A stretch of DNA of 64,000 bases from Pseudomonas sp. RIT-562 (GTDB lineage: Bacteria; Pseudomonadota; Gammaproteobacteria; Pseudomonadales; Pseudomonadaceae): contig NZ_JAPJIV010000025.1 in assembly GCF_026241895.1 (NCBI RefSeq), positions 43,218 to 107,217 of the forward strand, written 5' to 3'. The notes under the pieces were generated by a model, which was given only the letters and a program-made list of their open reading frames with translations, was not told the DNA's origin and ran no database searches. Position 1 is the stretch's first letter, and each line of letters starts with the position of its first letter. Position numbers and translations under genes: made by a program. Shown piece after piece: positions 24,743-33,453 of this stretch.

Positions 24743-27190
24743 ATGCTGTTGTTGTGGATACTGGTTCTGATCGTCGGCATTGCCTACCTGGCGCACCGCC
24801 GCACCGCCCCACTACCCGCCTTGTGCATCGTTGCCGTTTTTGTGGTGGCAATGGGCGCCTTCAGTCACGCCCCCGGTTGGTTATTGCTGCTGCTATGGGT
24901 GTTGATCGCTGCCGTGGCAGCGCCGTTGCTGCTGCCAGACCTGCGCCGCAAATTTTTCAGCGCGCCACTGTTCAGCTGGTTCCAGAAAACCCTGCCGCCG
25001 ATGTCGCAGACCGAACGCGATGCCATCGACGCCGGCACGGTGTGGTGGGATGGTGAACTGTTCAGCGGTCGTCCGGACTGGGACAAACTGCTGGCCTATC
25101 CCAAAGTGCAATTGAGCGAAGAGGAACAGGCCTTTATCGATGGCCCGACCGAAGAGCTGTGCGCCATGGTCAGCGACTGGCAGATCGGCCAGGACATGGA
25201 CCTGCCACCGCAAGCCTGGGCCCACATCAAGGACAACGGCTTCTTTGCCCTGATCATTCCCAAGGAATTCGGTGGCAAAGGCTTCTCCGCCTATGCACAC
25301 TCCCAGGTCGCGATGAAACTAGCGACCCGCAGCGGCGACCTCGCTTCCACCGTAATGGTCCCCAACTCCCTCGGTCCTGCCGAGCTGCTGCTGCATTACG
25401 GAACTGACGAACAACGCAATCATTACCTGCCACGCCTGGCGCGGGGCGACGATATTCCGTGCTTCGCCCTCACGGGCCCGCTAGCCGGTTCCGATGCAGG
25501 CGCGATGCCCGACACCGGGATCATCTGCAAAGGTGAATGGGAAGGCCAGGAAACCCTGGGCCTGCGCCTGAACTGGGAAAAGCGCTACATCACTCTGGGC
25601 CCCGTTGCCACGCTGCTTGGCCTGGCATTCAAGGCCTATGACCCGGACCACCTGCTGGGTGACAAGGAAGACCTGGGTATCAGCTTGGCATTGATTCCAA
25701 CCGACACCCCGGGTGTCGAGATCGGACGACGCCATCTGCCACTGGGTGCCGCGTTCATGAACGGTCCCAATTCCGGCAAGGACGTATTCATTCCCCTGGA
25801 TTACCTGATTGGTGGCCAGGAAATGCTCGGCAAGGGCTGGATGATGTTGATGAACTGCCTGTCCGTCGGCCGTTCGATTTCCCTGCCGGCAGTCGGCACC
25901 GGCGCGGCCAAGTTCACCAGCCTGGTGACCGGCCAGTACGCCCAGGTGCGCGAACAGTTCAACGTGCCACTTTCGGCATTCGAGGGTATCCAGGAAGCCA
26001 TGGCGCGCATCGGCGGCAATGCCTGGATGATGGATGCTGCGCGAATGCTCACCGCCAATGCGGTGGACCTGGGCGAGAAACCATCGGTGCTGTCGGCGAT
26101 CCTCAAGTACCACCTGACCGAACGCGGTCGCGAGTGCATCAGCCACGCCATGGATGTGCACGGCGGCAAGGCCATCATCATGGGCCCGAACAATTACCTG
26201 GGACGCAGCTGGAACGGCGCGCCGATCTTCATCACCGTGGAAGGCGCCAACATCCTTTCGCGCAACCTGATGATCTTCGGCCAGGGCGCGATTCGCTGCC
26301 ATCCGTTCGTGCTCAAGGAAATGGCCCTGGCCGGTCGCGAGGACAAGGATCAGGCCCTGGTCGAATTCGACGCGCTGCTGCTCAAGCACATCGGATTTGC
26401 CGTGAGCAACGCCGCCAGCACGCTGGTGCTGAACCTCGGCTTTGGTCACTTCGAGCGGGCGCCAGGCAATTCCCTGAGCCAAGGTTATTTCCGTGCGCTC
26501 AACCGTCAGGCCGCCGCGTTCGCCATGCTCGCAGACCTCAGCATGATGCTGCTGGGCGGCGAACTGAAACGTCGCGAACGCTTGTCGGCGCGGCTGGGTG
26601 ACGTACTGAGCAACATGTACCTGGCCTCCGCTGCACTCAAGCGTTATCACGATCTGGATTCGCCGGAGCACATGGCGCCCCTGTTTAACTGGGCGATGGA
26701 AGAAAGCCTCGGCCAGTCGGAAAAGGCCCTGGATGAATTGCTCACCAACTTCCCGAACAAAGTATTGGGCTGCCTGCTACGGGTGATCGTGTTCCCATTC
26801 GGACGCCGTCACAAAGGTCCTTCGGACAAACTCGGTGCCGAGGTTGCCGCAGTTATCGGTCGCGCCAAAGGCGATCCGACGCTCGAAGAGTTGCTCGGTG
26901 GGTGCTACCGCCCACAGGCGGCTGATGACGCGGTTGGTGCGCTGCAACATGCGTGCAACCTGTTGAACGCCGCCCAGCCTCTGCAGAAAAAGCTGCATGT
27001 GGCGCTCAAGAGTGGCCAGGTCAAACCCGCTGCAGGGGAACATGCGATCGACGCGGCACTTGAAGCCGGCGTGTTGCAGCCAGTAGAAGCGCTGACCTTG
27101 CGTGATGCCGAGGCAGCGCGACGCAAGGTGATCGATGTCGATGACTTCGACAAGGAAGAGCTGACGCTGGCCGACGGAAAGGTCCGCTGA
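24743..27190 (+). CDS. fadE: Acyl-CoA dehydrogenase FadE
   Basis: This 815-residue flavoprotein catalyses the first step of fatty-acid beta-oxidation. It is of the large FadE type: the N-terminus has hydrophobic segments at about 2-16, 26-40 and 45-65 that would tie it to the membrane, followed by the dehydrogenase domain (LTGPLAGSDAGAMPDTG near 245-260, MDVHGGKAI near 470) and a long C-terminal extension. GGAGG lies seven bases before the ATG. No clear sigma70 promoter or PsrA-like box was found in the 244 bases upstream. A terminator follows. Confidence 0.95.
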   Translation: MLLLWILVLIVGIAYLAHRRTAPLPALCIVAVFVVAMGAFSHAPGWLLLLLWVLIAAVAAPLLLPDLRRKFFSAPLFSWFQKTLPPMSQTERDAIDAGTVWWDGELFSGRPDWDKLLAYPKVQLSEEEQAFIDGPTEELCAMVSDWQIGQDMDLPPQAWAHIKDNGFFALIIPKEFGGKGFSAYAHSQVAMKLATRSGDLASTVMVPNSLGPAELLLHYGTDEQRNHYLPRLARGDDIPCFALTGPLAGSDAGAMPDTGIICKGEWEGQETLGLRLNWEKRYITLGPVATLLGLAFKAYDPDHLLGDKEDLGISLALIPTDTPGVEIGRRHLPLGAAFMNGPNSGKDVFIPLDYLIGGQEMLGKGWMMLMNCLSVGRSISLPAVGTGAAKFTSLVTGQYAQVREQFNVPLSAFEGIQEAMARIGGNAWMMDAARMLTANAVDLGEKPSVLSAILKYHLTERGRECISHAMDVHGGKAIIMGPNNYLGRSWNGAPIFITVEGANILSRNLMIFGQGAIRCHPFVLKEMALAGREDKDQALVEFDALLLKHIGFAVSNAASTLVLNLGFGHFERAPGNSLSQGYFRALNRQAAAFAMLADLSMMLLGGELKRRERLSARLGDVLSNMYLASAALKRYHDLDSPEHMAPLFNWAMEESLGQSEKALDELLTNFPNKVLGCLLRVIVFPFGRRHKGPSDKLGAEVAAVIGRAKGDPTLEELLGGCYRPQAADDAVGALQHACNLLNAAQPLQKKLHVALKSGQVKPAAGEHAIDAALEAGVLQPVEALTLRDAEAARRKVIDVDDFDKEELTLADGKVR

Positions 27191-27205
27191 TTCCGTTCAA
27201 CCTGT

Positions 27206-27248
27206 AAAAACGGGCGCAGGAGCTTTATACTCCCGCGCCCGTTTTGCT
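27206..27248 (+). terminator. Terminator of fadE
   Basis: AAAACGGGCGC and GCGCCCGTTTT form a perfect outer stem around an 18-base loop and end in a T-rich run (TTTTGCTCTT), directly before the next gene's SD. Confidence 0.85.
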
Positions 27249-27264
27249 CTTGAGGACTTATCTC

Positions 27265-27672
27265 GTGTCCAACATCGTTGCCGATCATCTCGTCCTGCTG
27301 GACCACTTGCGCAGCATCCTGGTCGCCGTGGGTGAGGCCGAGCAGGTCCCCGAAGAAAGCCACGCGCTGTTTCTGGAGCGTTTCGACGAACTGCGTGCAT
27401 TGTTGCCGGTTGACCCGATCGAAAGCCAATACCTGGGCCAGGACATCCTCTGCCAGGTCATCACCCGCTACCCGCAAATCGCCCACCTGGTCCCGCGCGA
27501 CCTGCTGTGGTACTTCGCCGGTGATTGCCTGCACTACATGCCCGACGACGAAATCGATTTGTACCAGGCACTCGAAGAACGTCGCTTCGAAGCCGAACAG
27601 AACGATGAACCGTTCGACTGGAATCAGGAAAAGCAGTTGCTGTCGATGTCCAACGACGACAGCAAGCACTGA
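27265..27672 (+). CDS. PA2817-like conserved protein of unknown function
   Basis: This 135-residue acidic, mainly helical protein has no known motif. It resembles the P. aeruginosa gene that lies near fadE (remembered as PA2816/PA2817), so the neighbourhood is conserved. The start is GTG at 27265 because GAGGA lies eight bases upstream and the preceding codons overlap the fadE terminator. Its N-terminal part (DHLVLLDHLRSILVAVGEAE) looks like an amphipathic helix. It has its own terminator. A link with fatty-acid oxidation is only positional. Confidence 0.8.
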   Translation: MSNIVADHLVLLDHLRSILVAVGEAEQVPEESHALFLERFDELRALLPVDPIESQYLGQDILCQVITRYPQIAHLVPRDLLWYFAGDCLHYMPDDEIDLYQALEERRFEAEQNDEPFDWNQEKQLLSMSNDDSKH

Positions 27673-27688
27673 TCACGATCAGAAACTC

Positions 27689-27726
27689 AAAAGGCCCGCA
27701 TTGATCAACATGCGGGCCTTTTTTGT
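27689..27726 (+). terminator. Terminator after the PA2817-like gene
   Basis: AAAAGGCCCGCAT and ATGCGGGCCTTTT pair over 13 bases around an eight-base loop and are followed by more Ts. Confidence 0.92.
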
Positions 27727-27740
27727 GGTGGCTGCTGACG

Positions 27741-27846
27741 CCATCGCGGGCAAGCCTTGCTCCCACCGGTCAAACCGGACCACTTTGAGCAAGCCTTCAG
27801 CCCTCAGGGTTGCAACCAAGACCTGTGGAAGGCTTGCCCGCGATGG
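27741..27846. repeat. REP pair with one decayed arm
   Basis: The left arm CATCGCGGGCAAGCCTTGCT (from 27742) has the same core as the pair at 9057; the right arm at 27824-27846 has lost a few bases (TGTGGAAGGCTTGCCCGCGA). A 57-base spacer lies between. The pair is placed between convergent genes. Confidence 0.8.
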
Positions 27847-27852
27847 GGCCTC

Positions 27853-28839
27853 TCAGGGCAACCCTTCACTTTCGGGCGACTCATATGCCGCCATATCAAC
27901 CCCCCGGCCGGGCTTGCCCAACGTCGGCTCTTTCTCCAGGCACGCCACCAGATAATCGATAAACACCCGCAACTTCGGCGGCATGTATCGAGTCGGTGAG
28001 TGCAACAACCAGGCGCCTCCGTGATAGGACGCCAGGAAAGTCCAGTCCGGCAACACCTGCACGATCACTCCCTGCTCCAAGGCATGACGCGCAGTGAAAT
28101 AAGGCAGGCTGCCAATCCCGATGTGCTGCAGCACCGCGCCAAGGCGGACGCCGGTGTGGTTGGCCGCATACCTTCCACGCACGCCTACCGTGATCGACTT
28201 GGTACCTTGCTTGAATTTCCAGCGCGCATCGCTCGGGGTTTCTCCCAGGTAAATGCAGCTGTGATTGAGCAAGTCGTGGGGATGAGTCGGGATACCATGT
28301 TCGGCCAGGTACTGCGGCGTTGCGCACAACATATGATCGATGGTCAGCAACTGGCGCCCCACCAGCCCGGCGGGAGGGCGATCAGTGATTCGAATGGCCA
28401 GGTCGACATGGTCATCGATCAGATCCACCTGCCGATCCTCCAGCAGCAACTCGACGTCCACTTTGGGGAAGCGGCGCAAAAATTCCGGCATGTGCGGATG
28501 AATCACAAATCGCCCTACCGCCTTGGGCACGCTGATCCGTATCAGCCCTTCGGCCTCATCCGTGAACTGGCCGCTGATTTCCATGACTGACTTGGCCGCA
28601 CTGACCATCTCCTGACAACGCTTGAACACCTCCTCGCCACCGTCACTCAAGCGCAGCTTGCGTGTGGTGCGTTGCAACAGGCGAGTAGCCAGCGCTTTTT
28701 CCAGGCGTGAGATGCTGCGACTGACAGCCGAGGGTGACGACCCCAGTTGGCGAGCCGCTTCAGAAAAGCTGCCAGTCTCGACAACCTTGACGAAAATCGC
28801 CATTTCGCCCAGCAAGGGCAGTGGAAGATTTATGCTCAC
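27853..28839 (-). CDS. LysR-family transcriptional regulator
   Basis: This 328-residue LysR regulator has a winged helix at about residues 10-68 (FSEAARQLGSSPSAVSRSISRLEKAL) and a substrate-binding domain of the CrgA/DmlR-like type (GLIRISVPKAVGRF). The start is GTG at 28839 with AAGGA ten bases upstream. It is divergent from the alanyl-tRNA editing gene with an 89-base gap, the usual layout for a LysR protein and its target, so it may control that gene. Confidence 0.92.
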   Translation of the reverse strand: MSINLPLPLLGEMAIFVKVVETGSFSEAARQLGSSPSAVSRSISRLEKALATRLLQRTTRKLRLSDGGEEVFKRCQEMVSAAKSVMEISGQFTDEAEGLIRISVPKAVGRFVIHPHMPEFLRRFPKVDVELLLEDRQVDLIDDHVDLAIRITDRPPAGLVGRQLLTIDHMLCATPQYLAEHGIPTHPHDLLNHSCIYLGETPSDARWKFKQGTKSITVGVRGRYAANHTGVRLGAVLQHIGIGSLPYFTARHALEQGVIVQVLPDWTFLASYHGGAWLLHSPTRYMPPKLRVFIDYLVACLEKEPTLGKPGRGVDMAAYESPESEGLP

Positions 28840-28869
28840 AGCGCAACAGTCCTTTGATGTTTGACCGGA

Positions 28870-28898
28870 TTATCACGCTTTTCCCTGCTACCTATAAT
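28870..28898 (+). promoter_or_regulatory. Candidate promoter of the AlaX-like gene
   Basis: TATAAT (28893-28898) is a perfect -10; 17 bases upstream TTATCA (28870-28875) matches the -35 at four of six positions. A weak -35 fits a promoter needing an activator such as the divergent LysR protein. Confidence 0.55.
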
Positions 28899-28928
28899 AA
28901 AAAACAGTATTTATTCGGATCCGGCACC

Positions 28929-29555
28929 ATGACGCTTCGCCTCTTTTTCCACAGTGATGAGCTCAATGCCAACGTGGAAGTCCTGGACTGCACTGCACAC
29001 GAGAATGAGTTCGCGGTCGTCCTGCGGGCCACACTGTTTCACCCCCAGGGGGGTGGGCAACCCTTCGACACCGGCTGGATCGACGAAAGCCAGGTGCTGC
29101 GTGTGGTACAGGATCCAGACCGAATCATCCATTTCGTCGACCGCCCCGTCATCCCGGGCATGACCCGGATTCGAGTGGACGAGCAGCGCCGCCAATTTAA
29201 TACCCGCATGCATTCTGCCGGCCATTTGATCGGTCATTTCGTTCAGGCAAGGGGCTGGATGCCGATCAAGGCGCATCATTGGCCGGGTGAAGGCCGGGTG
29301 CAATTCAAGCCGACTGAGTCTGCGCAAGAGATTGACGCACAAACTGTGCAGATCGGCCTCGATCAATGGATTACCGACGACCTGCCCCGCCTGACTTCGC
29401 TGCGCGAAGGCGCACGGGAAATCAGCTTTGGCGAATTGCCCGCTTATGGCTGTGGTGGCACGCATGTCCGCAGCCTGAAGGAGCTGGGCTCGGTCACCAT
29501 CGCCTCCGCCTCATCGAAGAAAGGCTTGTTATCAGTGCACTACAGCGTTGACTGA
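28929..29555 (+). CDS. Alanyl-tRNA editing protein (AlaX-like)
   Basis: This 208-residue free-standing editing domain, related to the editing part of AlaRS, would deacylate Ser- or Gly-tRNA(Ala). HPQGGGQP is at 38-45, the zinc ligands H95 and H99 are in RMHSAGHLIGH, and C175 and H179 are in GCGGTHV. All four ligands are present. The ATG at 28929 gives the family-like N-terminus MTLRLFFHSD; no clear Shine-Dalgarno precedes it. It stands alone between a divergent LysR gene and a terminator, just before the Glu/Gly tRNA genes, which are on the other strand. Confidence 0.92.
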   Translation: MTLRLFFHSDELNANVEVLDCTAHENEFAVVLRATLFHPQGGGQPFDTGWIDESQVLRVVQDPDRIIHFVDRPVIPGMTRIRVDEQRRQFNTRMHSAGHLIGHFVQARGWMPIKAHHWPGEGRVQFKPTESAQEIDAQTVQIGLDQWITDDLPRLTSLREGAREISFGELPAYGCGGTHVRSLKELGSVTIASASSKKGLLSVHYSVD

Positions 29556-29580
29556 CCCGTCGATTTAAACGATTAAACAC

Positions 29581-29622
29581 GCAAAAGGCCCGCTCAGTCT
29601 GTCTGGCGGGCCTTTTGCTTGG
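29581..29622 (+). terminator. Terminator of the AlaX-like gene
   Basis: GCAAAAGGCCCGC (29581-29593) and GCGGGCCTTTTGC (29606-29618) form a 13-bp stem with a 12-base loop. Confidence 0.9.
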
Positions 29623-29656
29623 CGGATAAAAAGTCTGGGTAAACAAATCGCGCACA

Positions 29657-29692
29657 AACAAAAACGCCGCTCAATGAGCGGCGTTTTCGTTA
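29657..29692 (-). terminator. Terminator of the tRNA operon
   Basis: AAAACGCCGCTC and GAGCGGCGTTTT pair around a tiny loop at 29661-29687 and give a T-rich run on the minus strand, just below the last tRNA. Confidence 0.85.
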
Positions 29693-29696
29693 AATA

Positions 29697-29772
<76 letters not shown>

Positions 29773-29775
29773 AAA

Positions 29776-29851
29776 TGGCGTCCCCTAGGGGACTCGAACC
29801 CCTGTTACCGCCGTGAAAGGGCGGTGTCCTAGGCCACTAGACGAAGGGGAC
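29776..29851 (-). tRNA. tRNA-Glu (TTC), copy 2
   Basis: This 76-base gene has encoded CCA. The minus strand starts GTCCCCTTCGTCTAGTGG; the anticodon loop CCTTTCACG gives TTC. Same sequence as copy 1 at 30034-30109. Three bases separate it from the Gly gene below. Confidence 0.98.
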
Positions 29852-29955
29852 ACGCTGCCCGGAACACATGGTGTGTGTTTCGGTGCCCAGATCCGCATCC
29901 GAAGACTTGGTTCTGGTTTCACTCAGTGCCGCCCGAAAGCAACACTGTTTAAAAA

Positions 29956-30031
<76 letters not shown>

Positions 30032-30033
30032 AT

Positions 30034-30109
30034 TGGCGTCCCCTAGGGGACTCGAACCCCTGTTACCGCCGTGAAAGGGCGGTGTCCTAGGCCACTAGAC
30101 GAAGGGGAC
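30034..30109 (-). tRNA. tRNA-Glu (TTC), copy 1
   Basis: First gene of the operon, same as the second Glu copy, with encoded CCA. Two bases separate it from the Gly gene below. Confidence 0.98.
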
Positions 30110-30171
30110 ACACGTACAACATTCACTCCCTACCGCGTTTCGCTGTGTGCTTTACGCTGTAAGTGGCGCGC

Positions 30172-30200
30172 ATTCTATGGATGGATTGAGAGGTCGTCAA
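30172..30200 (-). promoter_or_regulatory. tRNA operon promoter with GC-rich discriminator
   Basis: On the minus strand TTGACG (30200-30195) and TAGAAT (30177-30172) are 17 bases apart. GCGCGCC follows the -10, the GC-rich discriminator of promoters under stringent (ppGpp) control. The start would be near 30165, about 55 bases before the first tRNA. Confidence 0.75.
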
Positions 30201-30209
30201 CCCCCAGAT

Positions 30210-30491
30210 ATAAATTTATTTAAATCAATGACTTCGACCTGGATTCAGGCGCGTTTCAAGCTTTTCCGCCGCCCGGTGTCTGACGCCTATATTCTGACGC
30301 CTGCCAAGGCGTTATAGTCGATCGGCGCCACGAATGATGGCCATGTGCATCCAGATCAGCGATTACTTATATAAGGCGCATGGCGGCCGATACAGACTGA
30401 ACACTGTCCGATTCAACCCGTCGTGCAGCGCTATGCGGTCCAATGCCAAGCCACTACACTCGCTCGCGAATCCCATAAAGAGGTCTTACCG
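30210..30491. other. Intergenic region upstream of the PA2819-like gene
   Basis: An AT-rich stretch at 30208-30230 is followed by a direct repeat TCTGACGCCT at 30279-30288 and 30293-30302 (14-base period) and a -10-like TATAGT at 30313-30318 without a good -35. This may be the regulated promoter of the gene at 30492. No small gene was found. Confidence 0.4.
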
Positions 30492-31262
30492 GTGACGCCA
30501 CTCATGATCACCCTGCTCGTCGTAGCCGGGATCGCACTATTGATCGCCATTGGCTACATGAACAATGTGGTGGAAAACAACAAGCTGGAGAAGGCCCGCA
30601 CCAAGATAGAGCTGAACGACCGCTTGCGTCGTTGCGGCGAGATCACCGAGACGTTTCCGGGACAGCTGATGACACCGGCCCTCAAGCTGCTGTTGACGCG
30701 CCTGGAACTGAATGTGTGCCAGCGTCTGCTCAACCTGGAAAAATCCAACGTCGAGATGAAGGGCCGTATCGCCGAGCTGACAGCGCTGGTCGAGCAAGGC
30801 GAATCAATTCCGGTGAATAACCCACCTGCGCCGATCCAGACTGAAGCCAAGGCCAAGGATGTGCGTTTCCTGCTTGAAGCCCTGCACGGTCAAATCACCC
30901 GCGCAGCCCAGGACGGCTTCCTGCCAACCAATGAAGCCAAGCGCTGGATACGTGAAGTTCGCCATATCCTGGTGCTGTTGCATATCGAGTTCTTCAACAA
31001 CCTAGGCCAGCATTCGCTGCAACAAAATCAACCTGGCCAGGCGCGACTGGCATTCGAGCGCGGCGTGCAATACCTGCGTAAGCAGCAGGAACCACAGCTT
31101 TACGCCGAACAACTGCAATACCTGGAGAAACTCTTGGCTCGCGCCAACGCCCAAGTGATGGACAAGACAGCGCCTGCCGAAGACGAAGTGAACCAGTTGA
31201 CCGAAGGCCTCAAGGACGTCGAGGCCGATGCGGACTGGAAGAAAAAAGTCATCTACGACTGA
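30492..31262 (+). CDS. Single-pass membrane protein with coiled coil, unknown function (PA2819-like)
   Basis: This 256-residue protein has one N-terminal membrane helix (about 5-22) and a long helical, charged cytoplasmic part. Residues 75-105 look like a coiled coil, and the part around 190-235 (LGQHSLQQNQPGQARLAFERGVQYLRKQ) has TPR-like helices. I do not recognise a function. The neighbourhood next to Glu/Gly tRNAs is the same in P. aeruginosa as I recall it. The start is GTG at 30492, with AGAGG upstream; an ATG at 30504 is the alternative. Confidence 0.75.
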   Translation: MTPLMITLLVVAGIALLIAIGYMNNVVENNKLEKARTKIELNDRLRRCGEITETFPGQLMTPALKLLLTRLELNVCQRLLNLEKSNVEMKGRIAELTALVEQGESIPVNNPPAPIQTEAKAKDVRFLLEALHGQITRAAQDGFLPTNEAKRWIREVRHILVLLHIEFFNNLGQHSLQQNQPGQARLAFERGVQYLRKQQEPQLYAEQLQYLEKLLARANAQVMDKTAPAEDEVNQLTEGLKDVEADADWKKKVIYD

Positions 31263-31270
31263 TTGCCTGC

Positions 31271-31384
31271 TGTAGGAGCGAGCTTGCTCGCGAAAAACGA
31301 CCGGGCGCCGCAGGGTGTCAGATTCCCCGCGTTATCGTTTTCGACCATCGTCGCAACGCCGCCCGGACCAAGCTCGCTCCTACA
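31271..31384. repeat. REP-type inverted repeat overlapping the chemoreceptor stop codon
   Basis: 16-base perfect arms TGTAGGAGCGAGCTTG (31271-31286) and its complement (31369-31384) lie between convergent genes. The right arm includes the stop codon of the chemoreceptor gene (31380-31382). Confidence 0.85.
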
Positions 31385-33344
31385 ATTTGAAATGCCCCAC
31401 CATCCCTTTCAACTCAATCCCCAACTGCGCCAGCTGAATGCTGGACGCAGCATTCCCCTGCATCGCCAGCGAAGACTGATCGGCACTGGCGCGAATGCTC
31501 GTCACGCTACGATTGATCTCCTCGGCCACCGAGCTCTGCTCTTCGGCGGCGGCAGCAATTTGCTGGTTCATCTGCTGAATCAATGACACCGCCGCAGCAA
31601 TGCTGCCCAAGGCACTTTCGGTCTGCAGTGCATCGCTGACCGCCAACTTGACCAACTCACCACTGCTCTGGATCTGTTGCACCGAGGCCTGCGCTGCAGA
31701 CCGCAATGCGCTCACCAGGCGTTCTATCTCCTCGGTCGATTGCTGGGTGCGCTTGGCCAGGGCTCGAACCTCATCCGCGACTACCGCAAAGCCCCTACCC
31801 TGCTCACCAGCGCGCGCGGCTTCAATCGCCGCGTTCAGCGCCAGCAGATTGGTCTGCTCGGCCACGCTCTTGATCACTCCCAGCACCGTACCGATATTCT
31901 GGATCTCGGCGCTCAAGCTCTCGATGCTGGAGCTGGCCGAAGTCGCAGAATCGGCCAGCAGTTCGATCCGCGCCATGCTCTGGCGCACCACTTGCTGTCC
32001 GCTCTCGACCTTGCTATCAGCGGTTTGAGCCGCTTGGGCCGCCTCCTCTGCGTTACGCGCGACGTCATGCACGGTGGCAGTCATCTGGTTCATCGCGGTA
32101 GCCACCTGCTCGGTTTCCTCCTTTTGGCTGCTGACCTCAAGATTGGTCTGTTCGGTACCTGCCGATAACGATTGCGCCGAACTGGCCAACTGTTCGATGC
32201 CGGCCTGCAAACCGCTGACGATATTGCTCAGTCCGGCGCCCATCTGCTGCATGGCGAGCATCAGCTGACCGATTTCGTCGCGCCGCGTCACCTCGACCGT
32301 CGCGCTCAGATCACCCGATGCAATTCGCTGGGCAACATGCATCACACTGCGCAGGGGCGCCACGATCAAACGGGTAATGACCCAGGCAGCAATCAAGCCG
32401 ACCAGGAGTGCCAGCGCGGAGGAACCGATGATCAGCAGGGCATTCTTTTTCAACTCTGCCTGCATGGACAGATCTTCGGCTACATAAGCCTGATCCACAC
32501 GATCCACCACCTGGGCGGCGCGCTGGTGCAGCTGCCCATAGACGGTCTTTTCCTGGGCCAGCAGCCCGGTGTACTCCGCAAGTTTTTCGCTGAAGCCGGC
32601 AATGTGGCCAGTCACTTCGTTGAGTACGGTCTTGTAGCCGTCATCCACGACTGTGGACTTGAGCTGTTCAGCCTGGGACAGCGCCTGGTCGGCCTGCTCG
32701 ATCTTGCCCTGGCCCGCACTGTCGTCACCCTTGCGACTCAGGTCCAGGCGCACTCGCGCCTCGTTCATGGCCTGGAGCATCAACCGCGAGACCTGGCTGA
32801 CCTGCCCGGCTTGCTCGATGAACTGCGCGCCATCCTTGCCCTGAGACTCTTTCAGGGTATAGGCCCCATCATCGGCAAGCCCGGCTTGCAGGACATCCAG
32901 GTTGTTGGCAACGCTTGAGACTGACCAGTTGGCCATTTCCAACGCCAGGTCCTTGGTCTGGCTGAGCGAGACGAACTCATCAAAGGCAGCTCGATAAGCC
33001 AGCAGAGACTGCTCCACATCACTCATCACCGGGACATTCGCTGCAGAGGCCTGCTTGAGCCCGTTCGCCAGGACAATCAGATCATCGACACCTGCGTGCA
33101 AGGCCTCGACGGTCTTGGCGTCCCCACGCAAGGCATATTCCTGCTCAAGCAAGCGCACCTTGAGCAAGCCACTATTGAGCGACGACATCTGCTTGAGGTC
33201 ATTGAAGCGCTGGCTGATGGCCTGCAATGACCACACTCCGATCACGGCAATCAGCGCCGTCAGCAAGAGCACCAAGGCAAACCCCACGCCCATTTTTTTT
33301 GCCATACCGAGGTTGGCAAAACGTCCTTGCACGGCCGAATTCAT
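31380..33344 (-). CDS. Methyl-accepting chemotaxis protein with large (HBM-like) sensor domain
   Basis: This is a 654-residue chemoreceptor. TM1 is at about 18-38 and TM2 at about 305-328; between them is a helical periplasmic domain of about 265 residues, the size of the helical bimodular (HBM) type known from McpS, which senses organic acids. HAMP follows, then the signalling domain with the conserved hairpin tip EAARAGEQGRGFAVVADEVRAL split around residue 515. Ligand unknown; the HBM call rests on length and helical look only. No C-terminal CheR pentapeptide is visible. No clear sigma28 promoter was seen upstream. Confidence 0.9.
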   Translation of the reverse strand: MNSAVQGRFANLGMAKKMGVGFALVLLLTALIAVIGVWSLQAISQRFNDLKQMSSLNSGLLKVRLLEQEYALRGDAKTVEALHAGVDDLIVLANGLKQASAANVPVMSDVEQSLLAYRAAFDEFVSLSQTKDLALEMANWSVSSVANNLDVLQAGLADDGAYTLKESQGKDGAQFIEQAGQVSQVSRLMLQAMNEARVRLDLSRKGDDSAGQGKIEQADQALSQAEQLKSTVVDDGYKTVLNEVTGHIAGFSEKLAEYTGLLAQEKTVYGQLHQRAAQVVDRVDQAYVAEDLSMQAELKKNALLIIGSSALALLVGLIAAWVITRLIVAPLRSVMHVAQRIASGDLSATVEVTRRDEIGQLMLAMQQMGAGLSNIVSGLQAGIEQLASSAQSLSAGTEQTNLEVSSQKEETEQVATAMNQMTATVHDVARNAEEAAQAAQTADSKVESGQQVVRQSMARIELLADSATSASSSIESLSAEIQNIGTVLGVIKSVAEQTNLLALNAAIEAARAGEQGRGFAVVADEVRALAKRTQQSTEEIERLVSALRSAAQASVQQIQSSGELVKLAVSDALQTESALGSIAAAVSLIQQMNQQIAAAAEEQSSVAEEINRSVTSIRASADQSSLAMQGNAASSIQLAQLGIELKGMVGHFKL

Positions 33345-33453
33345 TGCGATGGGTACCCCTGAATGAGTCTATTCAAGCAGATTCGCAACGGGCCCCGAGC
33401 AACACAAGACGCTGGCGTCGGAATAATGGCAAAAAGCTACGCCCTCGTCGTTT

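Noticed and set aside
28861..28898. TTGACC at 28861 as -35 of the TATAAT at 28893
   Set aside because: The spacer is 26 bases, too long for sigma70; TTATCA at 17 bases is more likely.
33345..33453. A sigma28 flagellar promoter for the chemoreceptor
   Set aside because: No TAAA-N15-GCCGATAA-like pair was found on the minus strand.
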